Part shown: piece after piece, positions 51,809 to 60,865 of the stretch
How the letters are laid out: every line of letters begins with the position of its first letter
Numbering within the stretch: position 1 is the stretch's first letter
Assembly (NCBI GenBank): GCA_028696455.1
Contig: JAQVGZ010000001.1
Coordinates: forward strand, 1-64,000
DNA from: Desulfotomaculaceae bacterium
GTDB lineage: Bacteria; Bacillota; Desulfotomaculia; Desulfotomaculales; Pelotomaculaceae
Length of the DNA stretch: 64,000 nt
Direction of reading: 5' to 3'
The notes under the pieces: model-generated
The model's database searches: none
What the model saw: only the letters and a program-made list of their open reading frames with translations
Told to the model about the DNA's origin: nothing
Position numbers and translations under genes: made by a program

Positions 51809-54505
51809 ATGTTTATTAAGAGTACGAGGGCAAAAACAAAGGCCTTAATAGTTTTAGTACTGGCATTATTAATGCTTTTTTCTCTGACAGGTCTGTCTTG
51901 TGCCCAGCCTATAGACATACAGGGACACTGGGCGGAGAGCGAAATCAGCAGTTGGGTGAGCAAAGGGTTTGTCACTGGTTATCAGGACGGAACATTCAAA
52001 CCGGACAACAGTATTTCTAGAGCGGAATTCGTAACACTGGTCAACAGGTCCTTCGGTTTTACAAATTCCGCCAACACCAATTTTTCTGATGTTTTATCAA
52101 CTGATTGGTTTGCTGGTGAGATCGCCAGAGCAAAAGCAGTCGGCTATGTATCCGGCTATGAGGACGGCACCTTTAGGCCTAATGCGGAAATCAGCCGGCA
52201 GGAGGTCGCCACCATGCTGGCCAGGATGTTAAAGCTGGAACCTTCGACAAATTTTGCTGCGGTCAGTAAATTCAAAGACGCAGGGGATATTCCCCAGTGG
52301 AGCAAAGGCTTTATTGACGCAGTCGTGTCCGGAGGACTGATGAACGGGTATCCTGACCTTACCTTCTTAGCGGGACAAGCCATTACTCGTGCTGAAGCAG
52401 TTATTACATTAGATAAAGCGGTAACAACAAGTGGAAAGAGTATTACTATTCAGCCAGGAACACAAGGCCAAACTTCCGGCACGAATAACTCAGGCGGCAG
52501 TGGTTCCCAAGCAGATAGTGACACTATAAACATCAGTAATATATTAGCTACAAACACCCTCGGTAAGTTTAAATTCGACACCGACAAGGTGACCACGGTT
52601 TCGGAACTGGAGGGCAAAATCTTGGCTGACGGGATTGCTACCAAGACTTTTGCTAAAAGGGACACCGGTGAGGATGGTAAGGCCTGGAACTGCTTCATAG
52701 CGACTACGCCATATGAAAAAGACCGTGATTATGTAATAACCTGCCTAGACCCGTTTAAAATCAAAGGGGAGAACACTGTAAGGTGGTCAAGCTCAGAAGC
52801 TGCCCCGGCCGCCCTGAACGTTGCGGCAGAAGATGTTGGCAATAACGGGAACGGGTCTGACCTGGAAGTCAGCTTTGGCGGTCCGAAAGGGCAAAACACC
52901 CGAATAACTACTTATCGTATCATGGTAGTCAAATCGGACGATGCATCATCCTTCACCTTGTCTGCTGCCAATGACGTTTCATCGGGGAACTATACGACGG
53001 TAGAAAAAGAAATTGACAGAGAAAGTTATGTGAAAAAATTGTCTCCCAGTGCCAGGGACGTGGACGGGAAAACCATTACTACCGGCGTTGCTTATAAAGT
53101 ATTCGTACTTTCGGTTGCCGACGGGTCCAATGCCAAGGTAAATGCGCTTTCTAAGCCTTCCAATGAAATCACTCTTATTGGTAAGTCAGGTGGCAGTGGC
53201 GGTGGCGGAGACGACGATACGCCTGAGGCGCCTGTTTATGTGAGCTCCGAGGTGACCACCAAGGGAGATGTGAGTATCACCTTTAGTAAAGAAATGGCCG
53301 ATCCGTCCGGCAAACAGGCGCAGTTTGCCGTGACGGTGGACGGTGTTGAAAATGTGGTGACGGCGGTGCAATCCACCGATACGCCCGGTAAGATCAAACT
53401 GGTACTGACTACCAAGGTAACCGCCGGCCAGGTAGTGACTGTGACATACACCAAGGGTGTGGACAACGCCAGCCGGGTTAAGTCATCAGATGGTGGCGTG
53501 CTGGATTCCTTCGGGCCTGAGGTAGTAACGAACAAGCTTTCCGGGGTGGTGCCTGTATACGTGAGCTCTGAGGTGACCACCAAGGGAGATGTGAGTATCA
53601 CCTTTAGTAAAGAAATGGCCGATCCGTCCGGCAAACAGGCGCAGTTTACCGTGACGGTGGACGGTGTTGAAAATGTGGTGACAGCAGTGCAGTCCACCGA
53701 TACACCCAGCAAAATCAAACTGGTGCTAACCACCAAAGTGACCGGTGATCAGGCGGTAACCGTGACATACACTAAGGGTATAGATGATGCCGGACAGATC
53801 AAGTCGGCGGACGGTGGCGTGCTGGATTCCTTTGGGCCTGTGTCAGTAGGGGACAACCTTCCGGGGGCGGCGCCTGTCTACGTGAGCTCCGAGGTGACCA
53901 CCAAGGGAGATGTAAGTATCACCTTTAATAAGGATATGGCGGATCCTGCCGGCAAGCAGGCGCAGTTTGCCGTCACTGTGGACGGTATTGAAAATGTAGT
54001 GACCGCCGTACAATCCACAGAAACACCCAACAAAATCAAACTGGTGTTGACCACCAAAGTAACCGGTGATCAGGCGGTAACCGTTACATACACCAGGGGC
54101 GCCGATAACGCTAGCCAGGTTAAGTCGGCAGACGGTGGCGTGCTGGAGTCTTTTGGGCCTGAGGCAGTGACGAACAACCTTCCGGGGGCAGCGCCTGTTT
54201 ATGTAAGCGCTGAGGTGACCAATAAGGGAGATGTGAGCATTTTATTCGACAAGGATATGGCGGACCCCGCCGGCAAGCAGGCGCAGTTTGTTGTAACTGT
54301 GGACGGTGTTGAAAATGTTGTTACTGAGGTGCAATCCACTAATACACCCAATAAGATCAAACTGGTGCTAACCACCAAAGTCACCGGCAGCCACGCCGTG
54401 ACCCTGGCATACACCAAGGGCGCCGATGACGCTAGCCAGGTTAAATCGGTTGATGGTGGCGTGCTGGAATCTTTCGGGCCAGTGGAAGTGTCGAACAATT
54501 CATAG
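51809..54505 (+). CDS. SLH-anchored surface protein with four SwmB-type Ig-like repeats
   Basis: 898 aa from ATG 51809 behind AAAGGGGG (the tracked TTG 51782 is upstream of that site). Signal to ~34. Unlike the others, the three SLH repeats are N-terminal (~35-210; GHWAESEISSWVSKGFVTGY). A Ser/Gly linker and a ~200-residue FN3-like region (~250-470) follow, then four 107-residue repeats (~475-898) of the form PVYVSSEVTTKGDVSITFSK, with FAVTVDGVENVV, LTTKVT and VTYTKG. No molybdopterin fold. It is next to another wall protein and a FecCD-type importer, so it may present or guide a ligand to them. Confidence 0.85.
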   Translation: MFIKSTRAKTKALIVLVLALLMLFSLTGLSCAQPIDIQGHWAESEISSWVSKGFVTGYQDGTFKPDNSISRAEFVTLVNRSFGFTNSANTNFSDVLSTDWFAGEIARAKAVGYVSGYEDGTFRPNAEISRQEVATMLARMLKLEPSTNFAAVSKFKDAGDIPQWSKGFIDAVVSGGLMNGYPDLTFLAGQAITRAEAVITLDKAVTTSGKSITIQPGTQGQTSGTNNSGGSGSQADSDTINISNILATNTLGKFKFDTDKVTTVSELEGKILADGIATKTFAKRDTGEDGKAWNCFIATTPYEKDRDYVITCLDPFKIKGENTVRWSSSEAAPAALNVAAEDVGNNGNGSDLEVSFGGPKGQNTRITTYRIMVVKSDDASSFTLSAANDVSSGNYTTVEKEIDRESYVKKLSPSARDVDGKTITTGVAYKVFVLSVADGSNAKVNALSKPSNEITLIGKSGGSGGGGDDDTPEAPVYVSSEVTTKGDVSITFSKEMADPSGKQAQFAVTVDGVENVVTAVQSTDTPGKIKLVLTTKVTAGQVVTVTYTKGVDNASRVKSSDGGVLDSFGPEVVTNKLSGVVPVYVSSEVTTKGDVSITFSKEMADPSGKQAQFTVTVDGVENVVTAVQSTDTPSKIKLVLTTKVTGDQAVTVTYTKGIDDAGQIKSADGGVLDSFGPVSVGDNLPGAAPVYVSSEVTTKGDVSITFNKDMADPAGKQAQFAVTVDGIENVVTAVQSTETPNKIKLVLTTKVTGDQAVTVTYTRGADNASQVKSADGGVLESFGPEAVTNNLPGAAPVYVSAEVTNKGDVSILFDKDMADPAGKQAQFVVTVDGVENVVTEVQSTNTPNKIKLVLTTKVTGSHAVTLAYTKGADDASQVKSVDGGVLESFGPVEVSNNS
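53241..54500 (+). repeat. Four in-frame 321-bp tandem repeats
   Basis: Units begin near 53241, 53562, 53883 and 54204, exactly 321 bp (107 codons) apart, with GAGGTGACCACCAAGGGAGA in the first three and a diverged fourth. Strong DNA identity between the first two. Confidence 0.9.
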
Positions 54506-54517
54506 GAGGTTCATAAC

Positions 54518-55357
54518 TTGCTTAAATTCATTAGTAAAAAATTTTTGGCTATGTCGTTGGTATTAATGCTGTCCTTGCTGACTGCTTTACCGGCGCTGGC
54601 CGGAGACGGAGACGGAACTGGGGGCGGCAAAGGAGACTCCTTAAGACTGGTTTCATCAACTCCAGCCAGCGGGCAGCAGAATGTTTCACTTCCTGTGGAA
54701 ATCCATCTCACCTTCAATAAAAACGTAGTAAATATGACTGTCAGCGATATTAACCAGAAATGCTTCAGCCTTTACACCGCTGCGGGAAGCGCTGTCCCCA
54801 TTGAAGTAGTGTTGGCTGACGACCAGGTTGAGCCCGAGAAGAAGAGAGACATATCATTAAAGCCTCTGCGGAGCCTGCAGCCAGGCACTGAGTATGTAGT
54901 AAGAATAGCGCCGGAATTAAAGTCCAAAAGCGGCGTCACTTTAGGAAGTGAAGTTTCTATTGCCTTTACAACCGCGGCAGCTGATATCGGGAGCTCCGGC
55001 GGTGACGGGCCAGCGGTACAGCCTTCTGGTACTGCGGAGCAGGGAGTAACAGAGCCGGCCCCGGCAGTTGTTGGTGACAACAGTTTTAGCAGCAACGGGC
55101 AAAATTCAAATCCACCGGTTGCGGGTGCTGTAACCCAGCAGGAAACTGTGCCAGACGCCCCTACGGTTGATAATACGACTGCTGACAATAACACACCCGC
55201 GGATACGGAAACGCCTGCCGCAGCCCATGATACAGAGCAAGCTTCGGCATCTGTACAAACCCCGGGACAGAGTATGAATAAAGGAATATTACTGGCACTG
55301 GGACTGGCCTTGGTTGCAGGGGCAGGCGGATATGTATACATGCGCAAAAGAAAATAA
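54518..55357 (+). CDS. TM-anchored surface protein with SbsA-type Ig-like domain
   Basis: 279 aa, TTG start seven bases after AGGAGGT. Signal to ~28 (ALPALA). Ig-like domain (~40-150: VSLPVEIHLTFNKNVVNMTV, SLQPGTEYVVRIAPELKSKSGVTLG) closely like that of the LysM protein at 48877. A ~95-residue low-complexity Thr/Ala/Pro/Asp spacer leads to a C-terminal TM (GILLALGLALVAGAGGYVYM) and RKRK tail. The layout (ectodomain, spacer, C-terminal TM) parallels the 11463 protein. It is 28 bases upstream of the FecCD permease, suggesting a surface receptor for that importer. Confidence 0.8.
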   Translation: MLKFISKKFLAMSLVLMLSLLTALPALAGDGDGTGGGKGDSLRLVSSTPASGQQNVSLPVEIHLTFNKNVVNMTVSDINQKCFSLYTAAGSAVPIEVVLADDQVEPEKKRDISLKPLRSLQPGTEYVVRIAPELKSKSGVTLGSEVSIAFTTAAADIGSSGGDGPAVQPSGTAEQGVTEPAPAVVGDNSFSSNGQNSNPPVAGAVTQQETVPDAPTVDNTTADNNTPADTETPAAAHDTEQASASVQTPGQSMNKGILLALGLALVAGAGGYVYMRKRK

Positions 55358-55385
55358 CAGTTAGTTAAGAAGGCAGAGGTGAATA

Positions 55386-56393
55386 GTGACGAAGAAGAAG
55401 CTGATTTATATTATATTGTTTTTGGCCCCCTTTGCCTTTATCTTTCTTTCCCTGTTTGTAGGCAGGTATCCGCTGTCTGTACCGGAGGTAGCCCGAATCC
55501 TGTGGGGTAAATTGATTTTTAGCGCATGGGGCTTGCAGGATATATCCACAACCATCGTTTGGGATATCAGACTGCCCCGGGCTATCCTGGGCGCTCTGGT
55601 GGGCGGGTCGCTTGCCGTCAGCGGAGCCGCCTTTCAAGGGTTGTTCCGCAATCCTCTGGTGAGTTCCGGCATTCTGGGTGTCAGCTCGGGGGCCGGCTTC
55701 GGGGCTGCCCTGGCGATTCTGCTGTTCAATACAACTTCATATATTTATATCTTTGCTTTTTGTTTCGGGGGGATGGCTGTTTTATTTAGTTTTTTGATTG
55801 GAAAGATTTACAATACAACTCCGACCATCATGCTGGTTTTAGGCGGAGTGATTGTATCTTCTGTTTTCTCTGCCTTAATTTCCTTTGCCAAATACGTGGC
55901 AGACCCTTATAATCAACTGCCGGCTATTACATTTTGGCTGATGGGAAGCCTGGCCTCGGCCCGCTACCAGGATATTATGGTGGCGGGTGTTCCAATGTTG
56001 CTGGGAATAGCAGGTCTTATCGCCGTCCGGTGGCGGATCAATATTCTGTCCATGGGCGATAGGGAAGCCCATACCCTGGGTTTAAATACAGCGCTCAGCA
56101 AAGGTATAGTAGTTATCTGCGCCACCCTGGCCACAGCCGGAGCTGTCTGTGTCAGCGGCATTATTGGATGGGTGGGACTGGTGATTCCTCATATCGGGCG
56201 CATGCTGGTAGGTAATGATAATAAGATATTAATACCCACGAGTTTAGCTCTCGGCGCCTGTTTCTTAATCCTTGTGGACAACCTGGGAAGAGTGATCAGT
56301 GGCTCGGAAATACCCCTGGGTATCCTTACCGCTCTGGTAGGGGGACCGTTCTTTGTTTACCTGCTGAAAAAAACGAAGGGGGGAGGCTGGTAA
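55386..56393 (+). CDS. FecCD-family ABC transporter permease
   Basis: 335 aa, GTG after GAGGTGAATA. About ten TMs; the family segments RLPRAILGALVGGSLAVSGAAFQGLFRNPLVSSGILGVSSGAGFGA, WLMGSLASARY, GWVGLVIPHIGRML and EIPLGILTALVGGPFFVYLL are all present. This family imports siderophores, haem, cobalamin and, in MolBCA systems, molybdate/tungstate. Specificity cannot be told from the permease. Followed after 2 bases by its ATPase. Confidence 0.9.
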   Translation: MTKKKLIYIILFLAPFAFIFLSLFVGRYPLSVPEVARILWGKLIFSAWGLQDISTTIVWDIRLPRAILGALVGGSLAVSGAAFQGLFRNPLVSSGILGVSSGAGFGAALAILLFNTTSYIYIFAFCFGGMAVLFSFLIGKIYNTTPTIMLVLGGVIVSSVFSALISFAKYVADPYNQLPAITFWLMGSLASARYQDIMVAGVPMLLGIAGLIAVRWRINILSMGDREAHTLGLNTALSKGIVVICATLATAGAVCVSGIIGWVGLVIPHIGRMLVGNDNKILIPTSLALGACFLILVDNLGRVISGSEIPLGILTALVGGPFFVYLLKKTKGGGW

Positions 56394-56395
56394 TA

Positions 56396-57229
56396 TTGCC
56401 TTTAGTTGAAGTGAGTAACGCCGGCTTTGGTTATAACGGGCGGGCAATTTTTAAAAATATCAATCTAGAGGTAAGGGAAGGAGAGGTTTTCTGTATTGTT
56501 GGTCCCAACGGGTGCGGAAAAACTACCTTTTTGGATTGCCTCCTGGGATTACTGAAGTTGGATCAAGGCGATATCCTGCTGGGAGGAAGAAATATAAAAA
56601 CTATTCGCCCGCCCGATGTCGCCAAAGTACTGGCTTATGTGCCCCAGTCTCATCAAAAAACCTTTCCTTATACAGTGATGGAAATAGTCTTGATGGGGCG
56701 GGCTTCCTACACGGGAATTTTTAGTTCCCCGTCTCCCGCAGACATTAGTATTGCCGAAGAAGCCCTCGCAATAGTCGGTTTACAGGAATACAGGAACAGG
56801 CCTTATACGCAGTTGAGCGGCGGAGAAGGGCAATTGGTAATGATTGCCAGGGCGCTGGCGCAAAAGACCCCCGTGATCATCATGGACGAGCCCACCGCAC
56901 ACCTGGATTTCAAGCACGAGTTGACTGTTTTGGAAACCATGGTGCAGTTGGTCCGGAATACGGGCAAGTCTGTAATCATGGCGACACACTTCCCGAACCA
57001 CGCCTTCTATTTCGAAAACAATGACGTACCGACATCCGTGGCACTCATGGATAAGCTGACTTTTTCGGTTATTGGCAGACCTGGGGAGGTTTTATCGGAA
57101 AAAAATTTGAAGTCACTCTATAGAATTAATGCCAGGGTGGTATCCTACCAGCTTGATCATAACACCGAAGTAAAGCAGATTATACCGATTAGTACGCTGT
57201 ATAGCAAGGAAAGTGAAAGGGTGAACTAA
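56396..57229 (+). CDS. FecE/BtuD-family ABC transporter ATPase
   Basis: 277 aa, TTG start with GGGGGAGG in the end of the permease gene. Walker A GPNGCGKTT, Q-loop VPQSHQ, signature LSGGEGQLVMIARALA, Walker B VIIMDEPTAHLD, switch His ATHFPNHAF. A C-terminal ~60 residues extend beyond the nucleotide-binding domain, as in several FecE-type proteins. Works with the permease and binding protein next to it. Confidence 0.9.
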   Translation: MPLVEVSNAGFGYNGRAIFKNINLEVREGEVFCIVGPNGCGKTTFLDCLLGLLKLDQGDILLGGRNIKTIRPPDVAKVLAYVPQSHQKTFPYTVMEIVLMGRASYTGIFSSPSPADISIAEEALAIVGLQEYRNRPYTQLSGGEGQLVMIARALAQKTPVIIMDEPTAHLDFKHELTVLETMVQLVRNTGKSVIMATHFPNHAFYFENNDVPTSVALMDKLTFSVIGRPGEVLSEKNLKSLYRINARVVSYQLDHNTEVKQIIPISTLYSKESERVN

Positions 57230-57254
57230 CATAAGCAATCACAAAGCTTCCAAA

Positions 57255-58355
57255 GTGATTTGTATAATTTTGCTGTTAATGCTGCTGGTTGGCTTGCTGG
57301 CAGCAGGTTGTGCGAAAAATGAAACGGTGGTTGATACTCCGGCAGATTCTATTAAGGACACAGGCTTTGTAACAGTTACCGACTTTATCGGGCGTCAGGT
57401 AAAAGTTCCTGATCAAGTGGAAAGAATTGGTTGCCTATATGCCTATACCGGGCACGTGGTTACAATGCTTGGTAGAGGGTCTGATATTGTGGCCGTTGTG
57501 GAAGGTCTCAAGAGGGATGTCATGATGACGGAGATGTCCCCAGGTATTAAGGACGCAGTAGTGCCTTCTGCGGAAGGGGCGATCAATATCGAGGAATTGA
57601 TCAAAGCAGACCCCGATCTAGTATTTATCAGGAACGAGACTGCTCAGAGTGAAGGGGAAATTGAGAAGCTGGAGAAAAGCGGCATCCCATACCTGGTTGT
57701 TGATTATCGAAACATTAAGGAGCAGATGTATACCATAGAAATGATCGGAAAGGCGATTGGTGCGCACGAACAGGCAAAAGAGTACAACGATTATTACCAG
57801 CACTGTATTGACCTGGTTCAGGCAAGAGTCGCCGGCATTCCAGAAAAAGAAAGGGTCACGGTTTACCACTCTGTCAACGAAGCCACCCGGACGGACGCCA
57901 AGGACACCTTGCCGGCAGATTGGTTAAAAGTGGCCGGGGTAAATAATGTTTCTATTAATGAGAACTTAAAGTTGCTGGGAAACAAGTATTTTGCCAGCCT
58001 GGAGCAGATATTGATGTGGGATCCGGAAGTCATCCTGGCAAACGAAGCGGGTGTTGCCGATTATATGATGACCAATAGGCAGTGGTCGGCGTTAAGGGCG
58101 GTAAAGAACAACAAGGTTTACCAGATGCCTAACGGTGTGTCTCGCTGGGGTCATCCCGGCTCGCTGGAAACTCCGCTGGCTATATTATGGACGGCAAAGA
58201 CTATATATCCGGACCGTTTTACCGACTTGGACATGGTTGCGGAAACAAAAACATTTTATAAGGATTATTTCCGTTATGAAGTCTCTGATGATGAAGTGGC
58301 TAGTATCTTGAGCGGTGTCGGCATGAGAGCAAAAAAAGAAGGAAAGCGAATATAA
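57255..58355 (+). CDS. Periplasmic-binding-protein-type lipoprotein for the FecCD importer
   Basis: 366 aa from GTG 57255, but no ribosome site precedes it and the signal would lack basic residues. An in-frame ATA at 57231 behind GAAAGGGTG would give (M)SNHKASKVICIILLLMLLVGLLAAGC, a normal lipoprotein signal, so a rare ATA start is possible. Lipobox LAAGC. Helical-backbone binding protein (BtuF/FepB/MolA type): VTVTDFIGRQVKVPDQVERI, INIEELIKADPDLVFI, ILMWDPEVILANEAG, AVKNNKVYQMPNGVSRWGHPG. In this Mo/W context a MolA-like oxyanion or metal-complex role is plausible, but siderophore or corrinoid cannot be excluded. Confidence 0.85.
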   Translation: MICIILLLMLLVGLLAAGCAKNETVVDTPADSIKDTGFVTVTDFIGRQVKVPDQVERIGCLYAYTGHVVTMLGRGSDIVAVVEGLKRDVMMTEMSPGIKDAVVPSAEGAINIEELIKADPDLVFIRNETAQSEGEIEKLEKSGIPYLVVDYRNIKEQMYTIEMIGKAIGAHEQAKEYNDYYQHCIDLVQARVAGIPEKERVTVYHSVNEATRTDAKDTLPADWLKVAGVNNVSINENLKLLGNKYFASLEQILMWDPEVILANEAGVADYMMTNRQWSALRAVKNNKVYQMPNGVSRWGHPGSLETPLAILWTAKTIYPDRFTDLDMVAETKTFYKDYFRYEVSDDEVASILSGVGMRAKKEGKRI

Positions 58356-58786
58356 TATCCATATTTGGCCGTAAATATATTATTATGTCTGGCGCCAAGA
58401 AAGGTTGGACTTACTGTAGACAATAATCAAAGCCGCCTGAACAAAGCAACGGACGGGGTTGCTCTGACGGCGGCTGACGATCCTCTTTCCACCAGTAAAA
58501 GCGATCTGGATAACCGGATAATCGAGCTATGCATAATGCTACGATACCAATTCAGCTGTGGATTTGACGGGCGAAAGAGCATCTATTGGTATTATGCACC
58601 AATTAAAGGGATTCTAAACAGCTTCCCTGTAAGTTTGCTTAATACCATAATTGACTGGTAAGGAAAATATATGTAGAATTTAAGCATATTATAAAGACGG
58701 AAGTGAGATTATTAGTAATGTTCTACCAGCCTGAGTTTAATCTCTTATGTGCTTCTACGGTTTCAGTAAAGGAGAGCTGATGCTAT
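58356..58786. other. Region between importer and PatB gene, no clear gene
   Basis: The tracked 98-aa ORF (58365-58661) starts without a ribosome site, has no domain signature and an unstructured composition. I do not call it a gene with any confidence. The right end carries AAAGGAGAGC, the ribosome site of the PatB-like gene. Confidence 0.35.
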
Positions 58787-59956
58787 ATGGATTTTGATGC
58801 GCCATACTCCAGAAGAGGTAGTTATTCCGTTAAACATGATGGCCTGGCGGAAAAATTTGGCCTGACCGGTGAAGAGTGGCTGCCTTTATGGGTTGCTGAT
58901 ATGGATTTTCCCTCACCCCAGGTGGTTAAAGATGCTATTATCAAGCGTGCTGAACAGGGCGCTTATGGTTATGTGGGGGGCTACCAGTCCCAATATAAAG
59001 ATATAGTATATGCCTGGTTTGCTGGCAGGCAGGGCATACAGGTAGATAGAAAGGCTTTTTTAGTGAATGATACCATAGTTGCTGGCATAAACCGGATGAT
59101 TAGAGCTTTTAGTCAAAAGGGCGACAAGGTGATTATTCAAACACCGGTATATCCACCTTTTCATTATGCAGTGATCAACAATGAAAGAGAGCTGGTTTAT
59201 AATCCACTTAAAAAAACAGCAACAGGTTACGAGATGGATTATGATGATTTAGTCGCCAAGATTGATAGCAGGTGTAAGCTTCTGATTTTTTGCAGCCCGC
59301 ATAATCCGGTGGGTAGGGTGTGGCGCCTGGAGGAACTGAAAAAGTTATGGGAAATTTGTTATCAGCATAATATCTTAATTATATCCGATGAAGCTCACGC
59401 TGATATTGTGTACAGCGGGCATAAGCATATTAATTTTCTGAATGTAGCTTCACAGGTCAAAGAAAGGGTGATTGTTTGCACATCACCCCATAAAACTTTC
59501 AATATGGCAGGCTTACAAATATCCAATTTGATTATTCCCAATGAGCATTTGCGCCATGCCTATGCCAGGATGTTGTTAAGAGAGGCCTATCCCAAGCCAA
59601 ATATATTTGCCCTGGTAGCATGTATGGCGGCATATGGCAAGGCTGCGCCGTGGCTAGAGGAGTTACTTGTTTATTTAGAGGCAAACCGGGATTTTATTGC
59701 CGAATACTTAGCGCAGGAAATACCTCAAATAGGCTATGATAAACCAGAGGGCACTTTTTTGGCCTGGCTGGATTTTAGTGCCTTCGGGCTGACGGGGGAA
59801 AAACTGCGGGAGCTAATTTTAAAGAAGGCCAGGGTTGTGCTAAATGATGGTGCAGTTTTTGGAGTAGAGGGAAATTCTTTTATGCGACTAAACTTTGCAT
59901 GCCCCAGAGCGCAAATTGAAATAGCCTTGGAGCGGATTAAAAAAGCATTGTCTTAA
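58787..59956 (+). CDS. PatB/MalY-family PLP-dependent C-S lyase
   Basis: 389 aa, ATG after AAGGAGAGCTGATGCTAT. Fold-type I aminotransferase-like: the start YSVKHDGLAEKFG, LPLWVADMDFPSP, YGYVGGYQSQYKDIVYAWF is the PatB signature. CSPHNPVGRVW, SDEAHADIVYSGH and the PLP lysine in TSPHKTFNMAGLQ are present. These enzymes cleave cystathionine or cysteine conjugates, releasing thiols or sulfide. It is followed after 17 bases by a gamma-carbonic-anhydrase-like gene. No direct Mo/W link is visible, though sulfide supply for cofactor or cluster assembly is conceivable. Confidence 0.9.
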   Translation: MDFDAPYSRRGSYSVKHDGLAEKFGLTGEEWLPLWVADMDFPSPQVVKDAIIKRAEQGAYGYVGGYQSQYKDIVYAWFAGRQGIQVDRKAFLVNDTIVAGINRMIRAFSQKGDKVIIQTPVYPPFHYAVINNERELVYNPLKKTATGYEMDYDDLVAKIDSRCKLLIFCSPHNPVGRVWRLEELKKLWEICYQHNILIISDEAHADIVYSGHKHINFLNVASQVKERVIVCTSPHKTFNMAGLQISNLIIPNEHLRHAYARMLLREAYPKPNIFALVACMAAYGKAAPWLEELLVYLEANRDFIAEYLAQEIPQIGYDKPEGTFLAWLDFSAFGLTGEKLRELILKKARVVLNDGAVFGVEGNSFMRLNFACPRAQIEIALERIKKALS

Positions 59957-59973
59957 TTATATGGAGGTAAACA

Positions 59974-60495
59974 ATGTCATTATATCGGTTTTCCGGCAGA
60001 ACACCGGTAATAGGTACAGGAAGTTATGTGAGTGAGTTGGCTATGGTCATTGGTGATGTTAAGATTGGTGACAATTGCTACATTGGACACGGAGCTATTC
60101 TCAGGGGTGATTATGGAACTATCGAAATAGGCCCGGGCACTGCCATAGAGGAGGGTACTATTGTCCATGCCCCGCCTGGCGGTACCTGCCGGATTGGCAG
60201 GAGTGTCACGGTTGGACATGGTGCGATAGTACATGCCGAAGATATTGGAGACTATGCGTTAATTGGTATGGGCGCAATAATAAGCCTCCATGCCAGAGTT
60301 GGTAATTGGGCTATTGTGGCTGAGGGAAGTGTGGTAAAAAGTAAACAGTGTATTTCCGAAAAAGTAGTTGTAACCGGGAACCCGGCCCGTATTGCCAGAA
60401 GTATTGAGCCTAAGGATATAGAATTTTTAACAGGTGCAAAACAGCTTTATGTGGATCTAGCTCATCAATACTTAAGAGAAGGGAAGGAAAAATAG
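59974..60495 (+). CDS. Gamma-carbonic-anhydrase-like hexapeptide-repeat protein
   Basis: 173 aa, ATG after TGGAGGTAAACA. Left-handed beta-helix hexapeptide repeats run from ~15 to 140 (VIGDVKIGDNCYIGHGAILR, IEIGPGTAIEEGTIVHAPP, VTVGHGAIVHAEDIGDYALI). The His residues of HAPPGG and GHGAIVH fit the zinc ligands of the gamma-CA / PaaY / YrdA family. Length is typical. Carbonic anhydrase activity is often absent in this group, so only metal binding is a safe inference. Same operon as the PatB-like gene. Confidence 0.87.
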   Translation: MSLYRFSGRTPVIGTGSYVSELAMVIGDVKIGDNCYIGHGAILRGDYGTIEIGPGTAIEEGTIVHAPPGGTCRIGRSVTVGHGAIVHAEDIGDYALIGMGAIISLHARVGNWAIVAEGSVVKSKQCISEKVVVTGNPARIARSIEPKDIEFLTGAKQLYVDLAHQYLREGKEK

Positions 60496-60662
60496 GGAGG
60501 GCTTCTGGAAAAGTTGATTTGCTGACAGGTGATTTACCAATTAAATAGGATTACTCTAATAGTGTTAGGAATAATTGTTTTTAAGTCATTTTGTAATTTG
60601 TTTAAGTGGACATAAAAAAATAGCACAGAGGATTAGAAAAAGAACGGTTAGGATTAATGGAG

Positions 60663-60802
60663 TTAACCTAAAAGTGTTAGCGATATTTAGAATATTCCAC
60701 CTTTATGTACTAGTTATTTTAAGGATATAAAGAGCGCTATAAAAATGAGGTGAGCGTCAAAAGAATTAACCTGAAAGTGTGAAGAATATTTAGAATTTTC
60801 AT
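60663..60802 (+). repeat. Direct repeat pair upstream of the AOR operon
   Basis: TTAACCTAAAAGTGT...GATATTTAGAATATTC (60663-60699) and TTAACCTGAAAGTGT...GAATATTTAGAATTTTC (60766-60802) agree at about 29 of 37 bases and are 103 bp apart. The second ends three bases before the -35 box at 60805, the usual place for activator binding. Confidence 0.65.
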
Positions 60803-60804
60803 TC

Positions 60805-60833
60805 TTGACAAACATTTCTTTGTTTGTTAATGT
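60805..60833 (+). promoter_or_regulatory. Sigma-A-type promoter of the AOR/BamBCD-like operon
   Basis: TTGACA (60805-60810), 17-base spacer, TAATGT (60828-60833). The predicted transcript start lies about 25 bases before the ribosome site of the AOR gene. Confidence 0.75.
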
Positions 60834-60865
60834 GAACATAAATAAATACATAGAGGGGATTGAAG

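Noticed and set aside
58365-58661. 98-aa plus ORF after the binding lipoprotein
   Set aside because: No ribosome site, no domain, and composition unlike neighbouring proteins; left as intergenic with low certainty.
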